From Ochotona curzoniae (taxonomy: Eukaryota > Chordata > Mammalia > Lagomorpha > Ochotonidae), in contig NW_024464918.1 in NCBI RefSeq assembly GCF_017591425.1, forward strand, positions 30,284,001 to 30,348,000: a stretch of 64,000 nt of DNA, given 5' to 3'. Positions 23,615 to 35,420 of the stretch are shown here, piece by piece. How positions within the stretch are numbered: the stretch's first letter is position 1; every line of letters starts with the position of its first letter. The translations under genes and the position numbers were made by a program. The notes below the pieces were generated by a model. That model was not told where the DNA came from, did no database searches, and saw only the letters and a list, made by a program, of their open reading frames with translations.

Positions 23615-24700
23615 CAAATGAATGACTCCTTCCTGTGTGGAAAATCTCCTTCTCTGAGGCCTCTAGCTCCATCAACGTTCAGGGCGCGTTTCCTGCGCAT
23701 CAGCACCAGGGAGCAGAAAGCATGTCTTTCAGCTGTCCGCTGGCATCGTTTAGGCTTTAAATCATCGCCTTTCCTTTTTCACTTGAAAGACGAGCAGCTA
23801 AGAATAATGCATCAATGACTTTCCCATTCGACTTTGGAGATTTGAATGCTCTAATGCTATGTGCCCTCTTTCCATCCTCAAGTTTTTTCTTTCTTTCTTT
23901 TTTTTTTTTTTTTAACTTGGGCAATTCCATCAAACGGGAGCTGCTTCACTGAAAGGGATTCATCTTCTCTGGCGAAACATGACTTGGGGACATGGGAACA
24001 CAATGTGAGGCTGGCTTCCCTGAGACAGAAGGGCGATGAACAGTAACAGTGATGAGGCCGCGTCTAATCCTTCCCCGGAATGAAAGGCTCAGTTGAAAGG
24101 GCAAGCTTAACCCAGGCCTCAGAAGATGAAAGTGGTGGCAGGAGGCCTGTGCTGACCTAACGGGAGCTGCAACGGGAGGAGCGAGGCCGTCTGACCTCCG
24201 CGCTAGTTTGTAAATGACTACTCTGTGAGGGAACAATTCCAATTGCAGCAGCTGTCCACCAATCTCATTATTGACTCAGACACACCCGCACAGATAGTGG
24301 TGGAGCCTCTGTCCTCACTTGCTACGTCGAAATACTCCCGTTGCCACCTCAAGTGCTGTTTCAATGGATTTAGAGCAAGCTAATTCAAAATAATCCTGCT
24401 CTATTCAACCTGAGCCTTTTGCCTTCTCTCTCATTATCCTTGTGCAAACTCCTGCTTCAGTATATTTAACATAGGCATCTGTTTGATCTCTGTTACTTGG
24501 TAGACATTTTTCTTAAAAAGACTCTGGAGTACAAAAACTGGATCCGTAGGGAGAAAAACCATCTCCATTACCAATGTCAGAACAGGCACATTTCCCCAGC
24601 CAGCCCTGTCAGAGACTGCCTCCCACTCCTGCCAACTCAATAGCTTTCTATCTCGCCTGTCATCATTTGATCCATGTCCTTAGCAAAACACAATAGCATT
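23615..24700. other. Possible conserved noncoding block (plus T run 23885-23913)
   Basis: I recognise no repeat here apart from a T-rich run. The sequence is compositionally even and contains clustered motifs typical of developmental noncoding elements: CAGCTG E-box (24251-24256), CCAAT, TAAT cores near 24380-24395, and TGACTCA (24275-24281, AP-1-like). Conservation cannot be judged from one sequence, so this is only a pointer. Confidence 0.25.
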
Positions 24701-26037
24701 ACAGAAACAATCAAAGGAAATCTGAAAATGATGAATACAAACACTCTGCAAGCCGAAACAGGAGTGAAATGTGCAGAGCAGAAGCAAGTTGGGGAGCGGG
24801 AGTAGAAAGAGGGGGACCCAAATGGAAGCCCTCCATGCAGGCTTGGATCAGCTGTATTGATTCCTCAGCCCCTCACTGCTTCCACCTCCAAACAGCCAAC
24901 TCAAGACTTAATTATTTCCTTTCTAAGAGGAAGCAAGAGGGAGGGAGGGAGCCAGCACGAAGGAATCTGCTCAGGACGGACTCAGTCACTGCCACTTGGT
25001 GTCTTGAAGCACTTAAGGGTCATTAGTCTAACACAGCAGCAAATGTATTATTCATTTTTGCCCCAGCCCAATTTCTCAGCTACGAATTTTGCACAGAAAC
25101 GATACACAGTTCAGTAGAGAGGTGATTGATCAAGCCAGAAGGAACAGGGTTTGGGCATCCTGATAAAAATTTTTTTTCTCAGTCTTCTCAGCATAAATCA
25201 ATTTTATTTATGTAGTAACACTTGAATACTAACTACCCAATGCCATCCGTCAGGACAAAATGGATGACTATACCTTTAGGTTAATATTACTTGAACATTT
25301 CATCCTGAATAATTTATACACATTTCTGTCTGAGTGTCAATTCGTGACTGTTTATTTGGTTTCAGCAAGTGTAGCTGAAGCATGGCTTTTATTAAGAAAA
25401 GATTTTCATCCCTATTGATTTGGTGTGTTAAAGGGGCCTGTCTGTTGGAGGGCCTTGTTATTATTCCGCAGGAATTGAAGCACGGAACAAGTCTGTGGCT
25501 TCTCTAGGGCTGCTTATCCATCCTTCCAAAGACCCTGTTGCTAAATGAGTTGTGGTTTCTAATGGGGGAAAAAAAATAGCTAGGTTTATCTGTAACCCCC
25601 TGATGAAAAGCTGACCGCAGAGAGGCGAAGGGATACTGGTGAAGAGGATTGAATGCAGGACCTTAACTCGCTTGCTATTCCCTTTCTTGATCACGTGATC
25701 CAATCTGCCCGCCCAGACCTCACCTCGGTCACCAAGTGTCTCCTTTTGGGAGATCTGAAGTGTGTGTGCTGCTGTGCATCTTAGATAGGATCCATCACAA
25801 TATGTTTAAACCTTAGGACTGAAATGATTGGTGGGTGGCAAAAAAAAAAAAAGCTAGCATATTTTGTGTAGTTAAAAAACAAGACTTTCTCAACTGAGGA
25901 CCCTGACCTAAGTCAACCTAATTAATTGTTTACATTAAAGAGAATTTTTTTTTATCTAATTGGAGCAATTCTACCTAACAGATGTATTAAGTTCTTTTTC
26001 TCCATCTTCCTTCCCCCATCACCTGAGTAGCACTCGC
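24701..26037. other. Unique noncoding DNA
   Basis: No gene or repeat recognised except short A/T runs (25169-25178, 25567-25577, 25839-25852). Confidence 0.45.
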
Positions 26038-26064
26038 CTCTCTCTCTCTCTCTCTCTCAAAACT

Positions 26065-26105
<41 letters not shown>
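26038..26105. repeat. Adjacent (CT)n and (GT)n microsatellites
   Basis: A (CT)10-11 run at 26038-26058 is separated by about 10 bp from a (GT)18 run at 26069-26105. Both are near-pure and so probably variable in length. Confidence 0.95.
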
Positions 26106-26107
<2 letters not shown>

Positions 26108-26539
26108 AAACTTTCAATGAAGCGACTGATCCCAGATTTCAGTCTCACGACAATGTTTGAAAACCAACGGGTGGAAAGCAGCACCTTACGTAAGGTGATG
26201 AATTAGACATGGGACAGAAAGTACCAGAATAAGGCAGGAATTCAAACGCAATCACTTTGCGGGTTGACTCCCTCAAATCACATTTCTCCTGGGTTCAGAG
26301 TCCTCATTAGCAAAAACTATCAGAGTTGCTGGAGTCTGTCCCCACCTCCACTTTGGAAATGAAGCATGAATTCCATCAGAAATGGAAAGCTTCAAGTTTA
26401 ATTATGGTGTTAAAGGAATAAAAATAAAACCCACCCGTGAAAGGTAGATGTTTCTAGACCCCAATTAAAGTGTGACCTGCACTTCCATTCTGCTTGATGT
26501 CATCTGTTAGTTTCAGCGCTTTGTTTAGAATCATTTTTT
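26106..26539. other. Noncoding DNA
   Basis: Nothing recognised. Confidence 0.45.
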
Positions 26540-26650
26540 TTTACTCAACTGTTAGATATTGAACTCTAAGATACTGTTCCAGAAACCACACAAGTAGCCA
26601 GGCGGATGAGCTCTGGGTCCCTGAATGAGCTTACAGTTTAAAACAGGTTA
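26540..26650 (-). mobile_element. L2 3' end fragment, antisense
   Basis: The phrases 'ctcaactgttagatattgaactctaagatactgttccagaaac' and 'gtccctgaatgagcttacagttta' follow the antisense L2 end ('attcaacaaatatttattgagcacc...gtccctgccctcaaggagcttacagtct'). Confidence 0.5.
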
Positions 26651-28919
26651 AGAAGTATAGCATTTTATTACATTTGCATATGTAATATGTATCAATAGGC
26701 AAAGATTAATTTCATAAAGGCATCATTAAAGACACTTCTGAATTACTACAGCATGATAGATGTTTATTGAGGGCATTTATTTTGTTTGTGCTATATGCAT
26801 TATGCCTAATGCCATATGTTGATTAAAGTTTAGGCAGAATTTAATTAAGAATTAAATTATTTTGTATGTACTTATTGTTATGCGAATTTTAAGTTATTAC
26901 AGTCACACGTGCTTACTGGGTAAGGGAAAAAAGGCATTCTACATTTGTATGGCCTCACCTGGAGGAACTGTCGCCTGTAACACTGCTAACCCCAGGAGCT
27001 CCAAATAGTCAGGTACTGTGTGCTCGATAAAGATGCATCTCATCAGCGTGTAACATACCAGATCATGTGAGTGGAACATAAGATTTGGATTACATAATTT
27101 CCCAGGGACGGTCTTGTTAAATGAAACATGCCTTTAAATGATACAAGTGGAGTAAATTTGTAGAAATGTAATCACATAATTCCTGCTTACGTGCTTTAAG
27201 ATATAGCCCTAAATATGCACTCATAATAGTTACTACAGTTCAATAAGTATCCTTATCAATGCTTTTAAAGTGATAAGTCATAGAATGGTAAAACCCTAAG
27301 GAAACTCAGAAAAAATGCAACCCATCTTTTCTTTAAGGTGTTCCCACGGTCATGTTAAACTGCGAGAAGCTATCTGGCACAGTAAGCTGAGGGACAGTCA
27401 CATGGTTACAGTGTCAAATGCATTAATCCAACCTCAGCTGCCCTGTAAAGGGCTTTGGCCATCCCATGGCCACCACACAATGCCCTAGACTGGGCGCTGT
27501 GTAAACAGTGTGGACATCACATGCTGCCGGCTAGGACGCAGGGACCAGCAGGTTCCCCTGTGAACCTGTATTCCACACACAGCTTTCTTCTCACTTGCCC
27601 TCACAGGGTGCAGGGCCCAAGGGTGTCTGTCTCCCATCATCATGCCAAGAGGCCAGGATTTCATTACATGAGCTATGGACAGCGAACAAAGGCCTGCATC
27701 TGGTATACCCACCTACAGGTAGACCAGCCTTCTACTCCAGTTAATGTACACGAGACAACTATATTTAACACCTGAAGGTTTCTTTTTGTGTGTTCTTTCA
27801 AGACAGTGCAAAATTACAGGACATGGGTCATTAACATAGTCTATCATTCTCTTCATTGTAAATATCAACTAGCATATGCCATGTATGGTCTACAAATGCA
27901 TTTTAAGGTTCTAACTGTCATTTAGCCAGTCTTTCAATTTGACATGTATTCTGTAAATACTTGGTAGCACTAAACCAGGTCATGGAAATACAGAGGTGGG
28001 GGAGATATTTGATCTGCATATAAATGATTAGAGCTCTCCTGTTAGAAAAATCTTGAAACTGTCAATGCCTTTAGGAAACAGGAGACGGCTGGAGTTAGAA
28101 AATACTAATTACATGCTACTGTCTGAACTAAGTAAAATATGCTCAAACAACTCCTTTTTGCTAGGAGAGAACGTGAATTATTGCAGTGAGAAAAAACTTA
28201 AAATAACCCTCACTCATGCCCACTTGCTAGAAAATCCTTAACTGATCTTTGGGCAAAGAGTCTGTAATTAAATTGGGAGAGGAATTGCTATGCTGTAGCT
28301 AGTAAGTCAAAGGAAGATACACGCAAGAGTCCATCATTTCCACCCAGAGGAGTAGTCAGAACACACTACCCTTCCACACATCTCCTGCTTCTAGAACTGT
28401 CCTAGCCCAAGGAGAGAATGTTCTCATAGCCAGCTTTGGAGGGAGAGGCTTATGTAAACTCTACAGAAGTGCTCTGTCACAATCAAATTCTTTAAAGCAA
28501 CAGTCCATTGCATAGCTCGCCCCATCAACACACCCCTTTCACTCCCTGCTGCCTTTCAGTTGCCTTTATTATCATTCATAATCAACTATTCGAATATTTT
28601 CATCCTCTGTTTATCCTCACTGGTAAAATACGTTGGTTCTTTGTCAACTCAAGTGATGCTCCAGGCCATACCCATGGGACATCACCCTACTGTCATGGTG
28701 TGAATGTGCATGGGGTGTTGGTTTCTGCAGGAAAGCTTAGCAGCGTTTCTGAGTCACAGCCCCTGGTGTTTGTCCAAACTTATTATGTTTATTATACCAA
28801 TGATGCCTCGGTATTCCCTGCTGCTTTTTATTGCCGTCGCCACCTGATACTCCTCACGGTTACATTGGTTGACAAGCTGTTTTGTCGGTATACCATTGCT
28901 TTGTATTTCTTCTTCTAAG
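26651..28919. other. AT-rich noncoding DNA, possible regulatory clusters
   Basis: No gene recognised. 26660-26900 is AT-rich with an octamer-like ATTTGCAT (26672-26679) and several TAAT/TTAATTAAG homeodomain-type sites (26840-26870). A short L2-like antisense end may lie at 27940-28010. The 136-codon frame at 28508-28918 has no recognisable domain. Confidence 0.35.
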
Positions 28920-29678
28920 TATGCTTAGAACTCTTTGCCATTTTCCCACTTTTAATTATTTATCTAACTCATACTTTTGGAACTCTGTGTCTATTTCTTA
29001 AATCCATTGTCTGTTACGCATGTTGAAACTTTAGCAAATGCCATTTATCATCTTTTCCGTCTTATTTAGCAAATCTTACCTTCCATGATTTAAATACATA
29101 CTTTGGACAGTCTTCTATTGTTACACTTTTCTCATGCATAATTCTGTAAGATATTTATGTTCAGTGTTAAACCAAAGGTCTAATTTTATTATCCATTTGT
29201 CCAAAGTCATTTACTGACTACTTCATCAAGTCTCCATTGATTTGATGAACCATATTTATCATAAAATTATTCCTATATATCCTCTCTGCTTCCAGGTTAT
29301 TCCTCCTGCTTATGATCTGAGTATTTATTCATGTAAAAAGATCACACCATTGTGACTGCTCTAATTTTAAAGTATGCTTGGACAGGAAGAAGGACAATTC
29401 CTCTGTCTTTGTTTCTAAAGCACCATTTACTACGCACATGTATTTGCCGTAACAGAAAGCTTTATCACACAAACTCTTGGAATGTGGGATAGGATTTCAT
29501 TAAATATGTAGAACATTATAGGAATCAATTTATTTCAAAAATAATGCCAATATTTGCAGGTTTCCTTTTAGGGTCTTTGTTATAGAGGTTAATAACTTAT
29601 TAATGGAGGAGACACACTTTAAGAGTATCAACTATCCCTTGGTATATTTTTTCTCTCACTTCTGGCATTTTGACCATG
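28920..29678 (-). mobile_element. Old L1 fragment (ORF2 region), antisense
   Basis: The plus strand reads like antisense mammalian L1. Blocks such as 'ctaattttattatccatttgtccaaagtcatttactgac', 'gtgactgctctaattttaaagtatgcttggacagg' and 'ggtttccttttagggtctttg' are collinear with the familiar antisense run ('caccatttattgaa...gtagctttgtaatatagtttgaaatcagg...'). All frames are broken. Boundaries are approximate. Confidence 0.5.
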
Positions 29679-29714
29679 TTTCTTGAATAGTGCAAAAGTG
29701 CACTATTCAAGAAA
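29679..29714. repeat. Perfect hairpin, 16-bp arms, 4-nt loop
   Basis: The left arm TTTCTTGAATAGTGCA (29679-29694) and right arm TGCACTATTCAAGAAA (29699-29714) are exact reverse complements around AAAG. The arms are too short for a typical pre-miRNA unless weaker pairing extends outward, which I do not see. It sits at the right edge of an old L1 fragment and may be a local inverted duplication or the centre of a palindromic element. Confidence 0.9.
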
Positions 29715-30779
29715 TTTACAACTGCAGAAATTTGTAAACTCCTCCCCCCAAAGCACTGCAATATAGAAGTAATATAGAAACAATAGAGAAGTACCTTTGA
29801 GGTCACTCTTTGGAGGAGCCTCTTTAATCTCAAAGTATGCATTTACTGCTCTATCTCTCCACATCACTCCCCACATTGGGGACTTTCTGTGCTGAAAACC
29901 AAGGCAAGTCAGAGGAGGAGGACAGGAGGAAGAAACGGATTCAAGTCACCACACTCATACCCCGGATTGGATCCAGGAACAGGAAAGGACATTATTTTTA
30001 ATTCCGTACTAAAGTTTGCAGTGTGGTTAACAGCAATGTACCCAAGCTAACTTCTTACTTTTGATAAACTTAACATGGTGATGCAGATCTGATTGCTAGG
30101 GTAGTCTTTGCTACATCTCCATAAATCTAAAATTACTACAGAAGTAGAAGATTTACAATCATTTTAGCCTTAGCTTTTGATAGGAGTCAAGCAATTTTTC
30201 ACTTAAGGTTTCCAGTGCACAGTGGTCGCTGATGCTCAACGGCCCTGTCCCCCACCATCCCACACTCCACTCCACCATGAGCCCAGGCTGCATTACTTTC
30301 TTCCTACTTTTTCTCCTCCACCTGAGTGGAAGAGGCTTTGTTTTATTTGCCTGTATGCGTGCACATACACACATGCAGGTGTATGTATGGTTAAAAGATA
30401 AAGGTGCGGGAATGATAAAGTGAGACTTACGTATATGTACTCTGCATTATTTACATTGCATATCAGGCTCTTTGCCGAGGCCCGTACATGCAGCACATTG
30501 TCCCATGATCATGATAGCTCTATACATGAAATACTGCCAGTCACCTTTCTAAGAGAAGCATGTAAGCAGTCTCCAGGCAAAAGGCCACTTCCCTCCCTGG
30601 GAGCACACTGCTGGTTCAGCAGTTCAAAAGGACTGTGTGTTCACATTCTACTCAATTCTATTCATCTCTGATACCAATAACATGACAAACTATTCAGAAG
30701 GCAAACTCACTGATGCTTAATTTATCTAGTCATTTAGGGTCATGAAATTCCAATGCTATCAAGCAATTATCTGTTACAT
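29715..30779. other. Noncoding DNA
   Basis: No gene or firm repeat. Overlapping short frames exist on both strands near 30160-30670. Confidence 0.45.
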
Positions 30780-30920
30780 AAGGAACATCACAATGCCTCA
30801 CTGAGTTTCTTATCTTTCTGTCTGCAATGGGGATAATTCAACAATTTTATAAGATGGGGATGAGGAATAAATAAAACCTTATAAATCACATAGCATGATA
30901 CCTCCTACAGGGTAAGTTCT
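30780..30920 (+). mobile_element. MIR SINE fragment
   Basis: The phrases 'caatgcctcactgagtttcttatctttctgtctgcaatggggataat' and 'gatggggatgaggaataaataaaac' parallel the sense MIR 'tgcctcagtttcctcatctgtaaaatggggataat...gaggattaaatga'. Confidence 0.65.
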
Positions 30921-30931
30921 AATTTTAAAAT

Positions 30932-31626
30932 ATTGGACATAAAAACTGTACATATTTATGGAGAACTATGTGGTATTTTAGTACATGTATGCATTCATGC
31001 CCTACTAGGGTATAATGTCCAACTGGGATGAATACATGTGTCCCTGCAAGCAGTCAGCATCTCTAGAGAGTAGAAGCATCCAAAAATCTTGTACTTTTGA
31101 CACAGTAATATACAGCGAATTACCAGTATCTAATCTAATCTCTGCTATACAAGAAAACTCCACAACTTCTTATTGCAGTCCAGCTACAACCTGGTACTAA
31201 TTCTTTCTCAATTCTTCCCTTTTCATTTCAGTTCCAAACCTTTGTAACCACATTTATACTATCTATGAAATAACCCGTCTGTTCTCAAATTCTGCATGAA
31301 TGAAATGGATGCTGACTATCTCTGTGTGGCCCATTTTGCCTCGTATAACAGCTCCCACTTCCTTTCATGTGGCTGTCACTGGGAAGAGTTCCCTCATTTT
31401 ATGACTGACTGATAATCCACCTGACCCTCCACTGTGCGTCTGACGAAGTGCTGGATGCTGGGTTGTTTGCATTCGCCCAGATGTTGTGATCAGCGGGGAT
31501 ACAGATATCTCTTAGAGACATGAATGTCACTCCACTTGGCTATGTATCTGGTGGTGTTGCCGGATCATAAGGTAATTTTTACTTTTTTAGGAATACGCAA
31601 GTGTTTTCCACAATAGGGGCTGGATG
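30932..31626 (-). mobile_element. L1 3' end, old subfamily, antisense
   Basis: The plus strand begins with the antisense L1 3' end ('tggacataaaaactgtacatatttatggagaactatgtgg'). It proceeds through the expected blocks: 'cctttgtaaccac', 'gaatgaaatggatgctg', 'cccatttgcctcgtataacagctcccacttcctttcatgtggctg', 'ggatcataaggtaatttttacttttttaggaatacgc...ttttccacaatagggg'. It is collinear over about 690 bp, which makes the call firm. Coding frames are destroyed. Confidence 0.8.
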
Positions 31627-31669
31627 GAAATATAGATAGTTATGAAGATAAAAATGCATGTTTGCATAT

Positions 31670-31855
31670 CTTCAGATAATTCTCACAATAGTTTGAAGTA
31701 GGTATTACCATAATTATAATTACAGTTAATTATTATTATTACAGTTAATGAACCCAGACATAGTTAAGTAACAGGCTAAAACCAAAAACTGGAGGACAAT
31801 GGATCCAGGATTTAACTGGCTCATGCAAACTGTGGAGTCCAGGCTTGTGGCCATG
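31670..31855 (-). mobile_element. MIR SINE, antisense
   Basis: The phrases 'attctcacaatagtttgaagtaggtattaccataattataatt' and then 'tagttaagtaacaggc' follow the antisense MIR order ('cctcacaacaaccctatgaggtaggtattattat...aggttaagtaacttgcc'). An ATT repeat has expanded in the middle. Confidence 0.7.
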
Positions 31856-32727
31856 ACTACTACTTTAGTTTTAAAATCTACTGTTACCCTGATGATACTT
31901 GCTATTCATTTTAAAAGCCAACAACATTACCATTTGTTAGAAAGTATATTGCTTTATGATAGAAAGGGGAACACAAAATGCTGCTACAAACAAGGACAAA
32001 GAAACCTCCATCAGAAGCGAACAGATGGATGGGCTGTTGAACTCCAGCTGAGGTTCCATTCTTGAGCTGTTGGTGTATCTACAGCTACATTCTCTTTCCC
32101 TGTGCACAGAATGCCATGGAAAGTCATTACTGGCTCCAGTCCTGATTACCAAGCCACATGATCTACCGTGGCCTTAGTTCTTGCCTGAGATGGCAGGTAA
32201 TCAATGACATGATTATGATTGTCTTCTGTCAGACGCGTATCTGAAAACCACTGCAAGTGTGAGCAATTTTGCCATAGTTCATCATAAACTTAGTTCATAC
32301 AGATTCATAATCCTCATTTTCCTTTGTCTTTAAATATAGACCTTTTTATTGTCTTTTGCTATGGGATGAGAAGGAGAGCTAAAACATTCCTGTGAGGGTA
32401 ACCTTGTTTGCCCAGTGGTCATCTGCTATAGAAGAGTTCCAAGTGAATACTTGTGCCAGGTTATTATGCTACAAAATTTTGGAATTTAGTTTTAGTTCAA
32501 ATACACAAATGGATGGTGATACTTTTGTAATCACAATGCATTCTTACTGCCCAGGCATAGCTATGTTTAGTTTTCATTTGCCTGGTTATTTTTTCAGGAA
32601 TAAACCATGCCCTGGTGAGTCCACTATTCAAAATAGAATCCAAAAATAGCCACATGGCTGCCTCGGGTTCCCTCAAACAGAAGTAGAATAACCTTGAATT
32701 CTTGACTGTAAACCTCCTCACTTTCTC
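31856..32727. other. Noncoding DNA
   Basis: Nothing recognised. Confidence 0.45.
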
Positions 32728-32991
32728 TTTTAATATTTATTGTATATTAATCACTTTAAAAATTTTTAAGTGACATTTTACTAATTTGAAAAGCACACAC
32801 ACACACACACACACAGTCTCTGATCTGCCTATATGTTCCCCAGATATCTGTGACAAGGCTAAGCAAATATAGAAGGGACCAACTAGAAGGCATCACCTAC
32901 TGCCTTGCAGGAAGCTGGAGTTCTGGGGTGAAGGGTGGACTTGATGAAGCATTGCAGTCAGCGGCTTGGCCACTGCACCCAGCACCTGACC
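32728..32991 (-). mobile_element. Lagomorph SINE, old, antisense
   Basis: The order on the plus strand is: T/A-rich tail end, a (CA) run in place of the purine/AC tract, eroded body 'tgccttgcaggaagctgg', 'gaagcattgcagtcagcggcttggccactgcacccagcacctgacc' (head). The (CA)11 at 32794-32815 grew inside the element. Confidence 0.6.
32794..32815. repeat. (CA)11 microsatellite
   Basis: A pure CA run nested in the old SINE at 32728-32991. Confidence 0.95.
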
Positions 32992-33004
32992 TTTCATGAT
33001 TCTG

Positions 33005-33165
33005 ATTGCACCAAATTTACAGAGGAAGAAGCTGAGGATCAGAGAACTTAAATAACTTGCTCAGAGTCACACACGACGGATACAGCAAAAAGTAGCCCCA
33101 GAGTTGGGATTTGGCTGGTGCCCGAGTTGGCACTTTACCTGAACTGTCCTGCCTGGGTGACCACA
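33005..33165 (-). mobile_element. MIR SINE, antisense, well preserved
   Basis: The phrase 'atttacagaggaagaagctgaggatcagagaacttaaataacttgctcagagtcacacacgacgg' and then 'cagagttgggatttggctggtgcc' follow the antisense MIR core and B-box side closely ('ttttacagatgaggaaactgaggctcagagaggttaagtaacttgcccaaggtcacacagct'). Confidence 0.85.
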
Positions 33166-33854
33166 TGACAGGAGGTCAGTGTAGTCTTTATTCCTGTTAG
33201 CACTGCTGACAGTCATAGTTCCCTTCAGCATAGCAACACTATGCCAAACGCCTTGTAGGCAGGCTATTGCAGATCAGATGTTTACAATTAGTGCTGTACT
33301 TCTTCCAGGTGACTGAGCTGTGCTCATGAACACACCGTGGCTTGTAGAAGTAAAGTAATTGCTCAAAAGTAAAGTCTCTCATTAGCAGGATCAAAAATAA
33401 CACAGAAGCACCAAAGCCAGGCACTTTCTCTCACCACCTTCTACATGACCACATGAACAGGAAGGGGACGAACTGGTCATCAGGAGAAATGCAGACTTTG
33501 CCTTGAAACCCAGGCCATGCGGCTGCCGCATCCCCATCCATGGTTTTCAATAAAGCCTGCTTGCCCTGTGGAGCCAGAAAGGACCCTGTGTGCTGCTGGG
33601 CTGATTTCCCCACTTCCCAGGACTTCTTCTAACATGGCTGGCATTGCCTTCGATGGGCATCCAGGGCTGTATTACAGCAGATTATCACCCTGGCATAACT
33701 AGCTAAGTGTTGCTGAAGACGGCTCTCTGAAAATTTGGTTTTGAGAAGGCATACCTGTTTGCCTGAATCCAGGGACATTCTTAAAGCAGTCTGCCTTTCT
33801 CCTCTCCTTCCTCCCCTCCTCCTCCATAGCCCATTCAATCATTGTCTTATAAAA
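33166..33854. other. Noncoding DNA
   Basis: No gene or repeat recognised. Overlapping frames near 33430-33900 are shadow frames. Confidence 0.45.
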
Positions 33855-33990
33855 TTCATTCATGCAATAACTACTCATTGGGTGAGTACAATGTGTCAAT
33901 CACTGAGCTCAGATTAAAAAGTAGCAATAACTAGAATGTGGTCACTGCCCTCAGGAAATAGCAAACCACGGAGCGAGATCAAAGTATTTC
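33855..33990 (-). mobile_element. L2 3' end, antisense
   Basis: The phrases 'attcattcatgcaataactactcattgggtgagtacaatgtgtcaatcactgagctcag' and 'tggtcactgccctcaggaaatag' parallel antisense L2 ('attcattcaacaaatatttattgagcacctactatgtgccaggcactgtgct...gtccctgccctcaaggag'). Confidence 0.65.
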
Positions 33991-33999
33991 AATGCCTTG

Positions 34000-34105
34000 C
34001 TGCTCGGTGTATGATTCACCTGTGGAGTATATTAAAAACTGCAGAATGGCAAGCCACACCCAGCATCAGTCTGATTGAATGACTGTGTGTGTGTGCACAT
34101 GAAGT
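34000..34105. mobile_element. MER5-like hAT-Charlie DNA transposon remnant
   Basis: The phrase 'tatgattcacctgtggagtatattaaaaactgcagaatggcaagccacacccagcatcagtctgattgaatgac' parallels MER5 ('catcagaatcacctggagggcttgttaaaacacagattgctgggccccacccccagagtttctgattcagtag'). It is a non-autonomous DNA transposon fossil. Confidence 0.65.
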
Positions 34106-35194
34106 CATGAGGGTCCCGTAAACACATGGCCAGCATCAACGTGGGACAAGCGAAGGAAGCAGAGGCTGCTCCTCTTGAGCGGAGACCAGGCATCTTAGGA
34201 AATGCTTCATGGGCAGTGGGCTAGGTCTTTAGAAATGCATACTAACTGCTAGAGAAATGACATTGAAAAGGCAGCCTGCCAGGGCATGGGGCCTTAGTCA
34301 CCTTCTCCTTAGAAGCCTGAAACCTCTCCAGGTTCTCGGGGAACACAGGAGGGAAGGCAGTGTGTGATGCCTCCATCCTGGGACACATGTGTGGCCAAGC
34401 ATCTGTGCAGCCACTAGGTCACTTAAGGAGCTTAGTACTTCTGTGAGCTGGTGGGCTAGTCCTGGGGCTGTAGAGGAGAATTCTTATGCAGAATTTGAAA
34501 GTGTGTTTACATGGGCTGCACCCTTAGAACTCTCACCCAAGACCATGGATGAGGCTCTCTATTTTTAGAAGCTGCCCAGATGTATAGAATGGATCAAGAG
34601 CATGGCCTTACACAAGGAAAAGCCTTTGATAAATTTTAAGGTAGTGACCCAAGGGGATCCAGTAACTGCTGATGTCTCTAGGTGAACTGTTGGATTGTCT
34701 GGGAGGGAAGTTAACTTCTGGAAGGGAGCTGGGGTTGCTCAGTAAGAGCATCACTGAGCCAGGGACACACTGCTTAACAAGCAACTCCTAGCCACACCTG
34801 CCCGAAATCTGATACTAGTCTTGTCTGTGAGTAGGGTCTACTACAAAAAGGCTGCTGGCACAGGGATGCTCTATGGAAAGCAAAATGGTGGGGAAGAATA
34901 AATGGGCTTTGAAATGAATCTGGCATTTCTGCAATGAAGTTACATGAGAATACCTTCAAGAAGCAGGTGCATTGAGGGAGAAGCATATTGGTGTGTCAGA
35001 AGCAGCTCACCAAGGGCTGCAAATAGAGCAGGCAGTGAACTGGAGAGGAGCAGCGGACTGTGATGAAAGATGGTCCGAGGAGGAGACATGGAGTACAGAG
35101 CTGTCTAACATGCTTTCTTAATGTTGGGCCCAGAAGCAAAGATAGGTTATCATAATATTGTACAATATGTAATACTTCAAGACTCACAGATTCT
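34106..35194. other. Unique noncoding DNA
   Basis: No gene or repeat recognised. Confidence 0.45.
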
Positions 35195-35420
35195 TAGAAT
35201 AGGAAACACATGAGAGATTAATTGACCTCGAGGTTCTGTAATCCACCCTGCATTGCTCCTAAGAGCTAATGCTGGCCTCTGCTTCAACACAACTGATGGT
35301 AAGATTTTGCCTCCCTGTAAGACAATTCCTTCTTCCATTCAACAAAGCCCACCAACCTCTAATTATTGAACAGTAACTCCACATATTACACCATCCTCCA
35401 GACAGCACACCTGATTCACG
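35195..35420 (-). mobile_element. CR1/L3-type LINE fragment, antisense
   Basis: The phrases 'agattcttagaatagg...gagattaattgacctcgaggttctgtaatccaccc', 'gctggcctctgcttcaacacaactgatgg' and 'tgcctccctgtaagacaattccttcttccattc' are in the order of the antisense L3/CR1 3' end. Divergence is high, as expected for an element predating placental mammals. Confidence 0.5.

Noticed and set aside
23366..23818. 150-codon open frame across the TG microsatellite
   Set aside because: It is poly-Cys/Val read-through of (TG)n, an artefact of the repeat having no stop codon.
29679..29714. Possible pre-miRNA
   Set aside because: The stem is only 16 bp with a 4-nt loop and no extended pairing outside, shorter than a Drosha/Dicer substrate.
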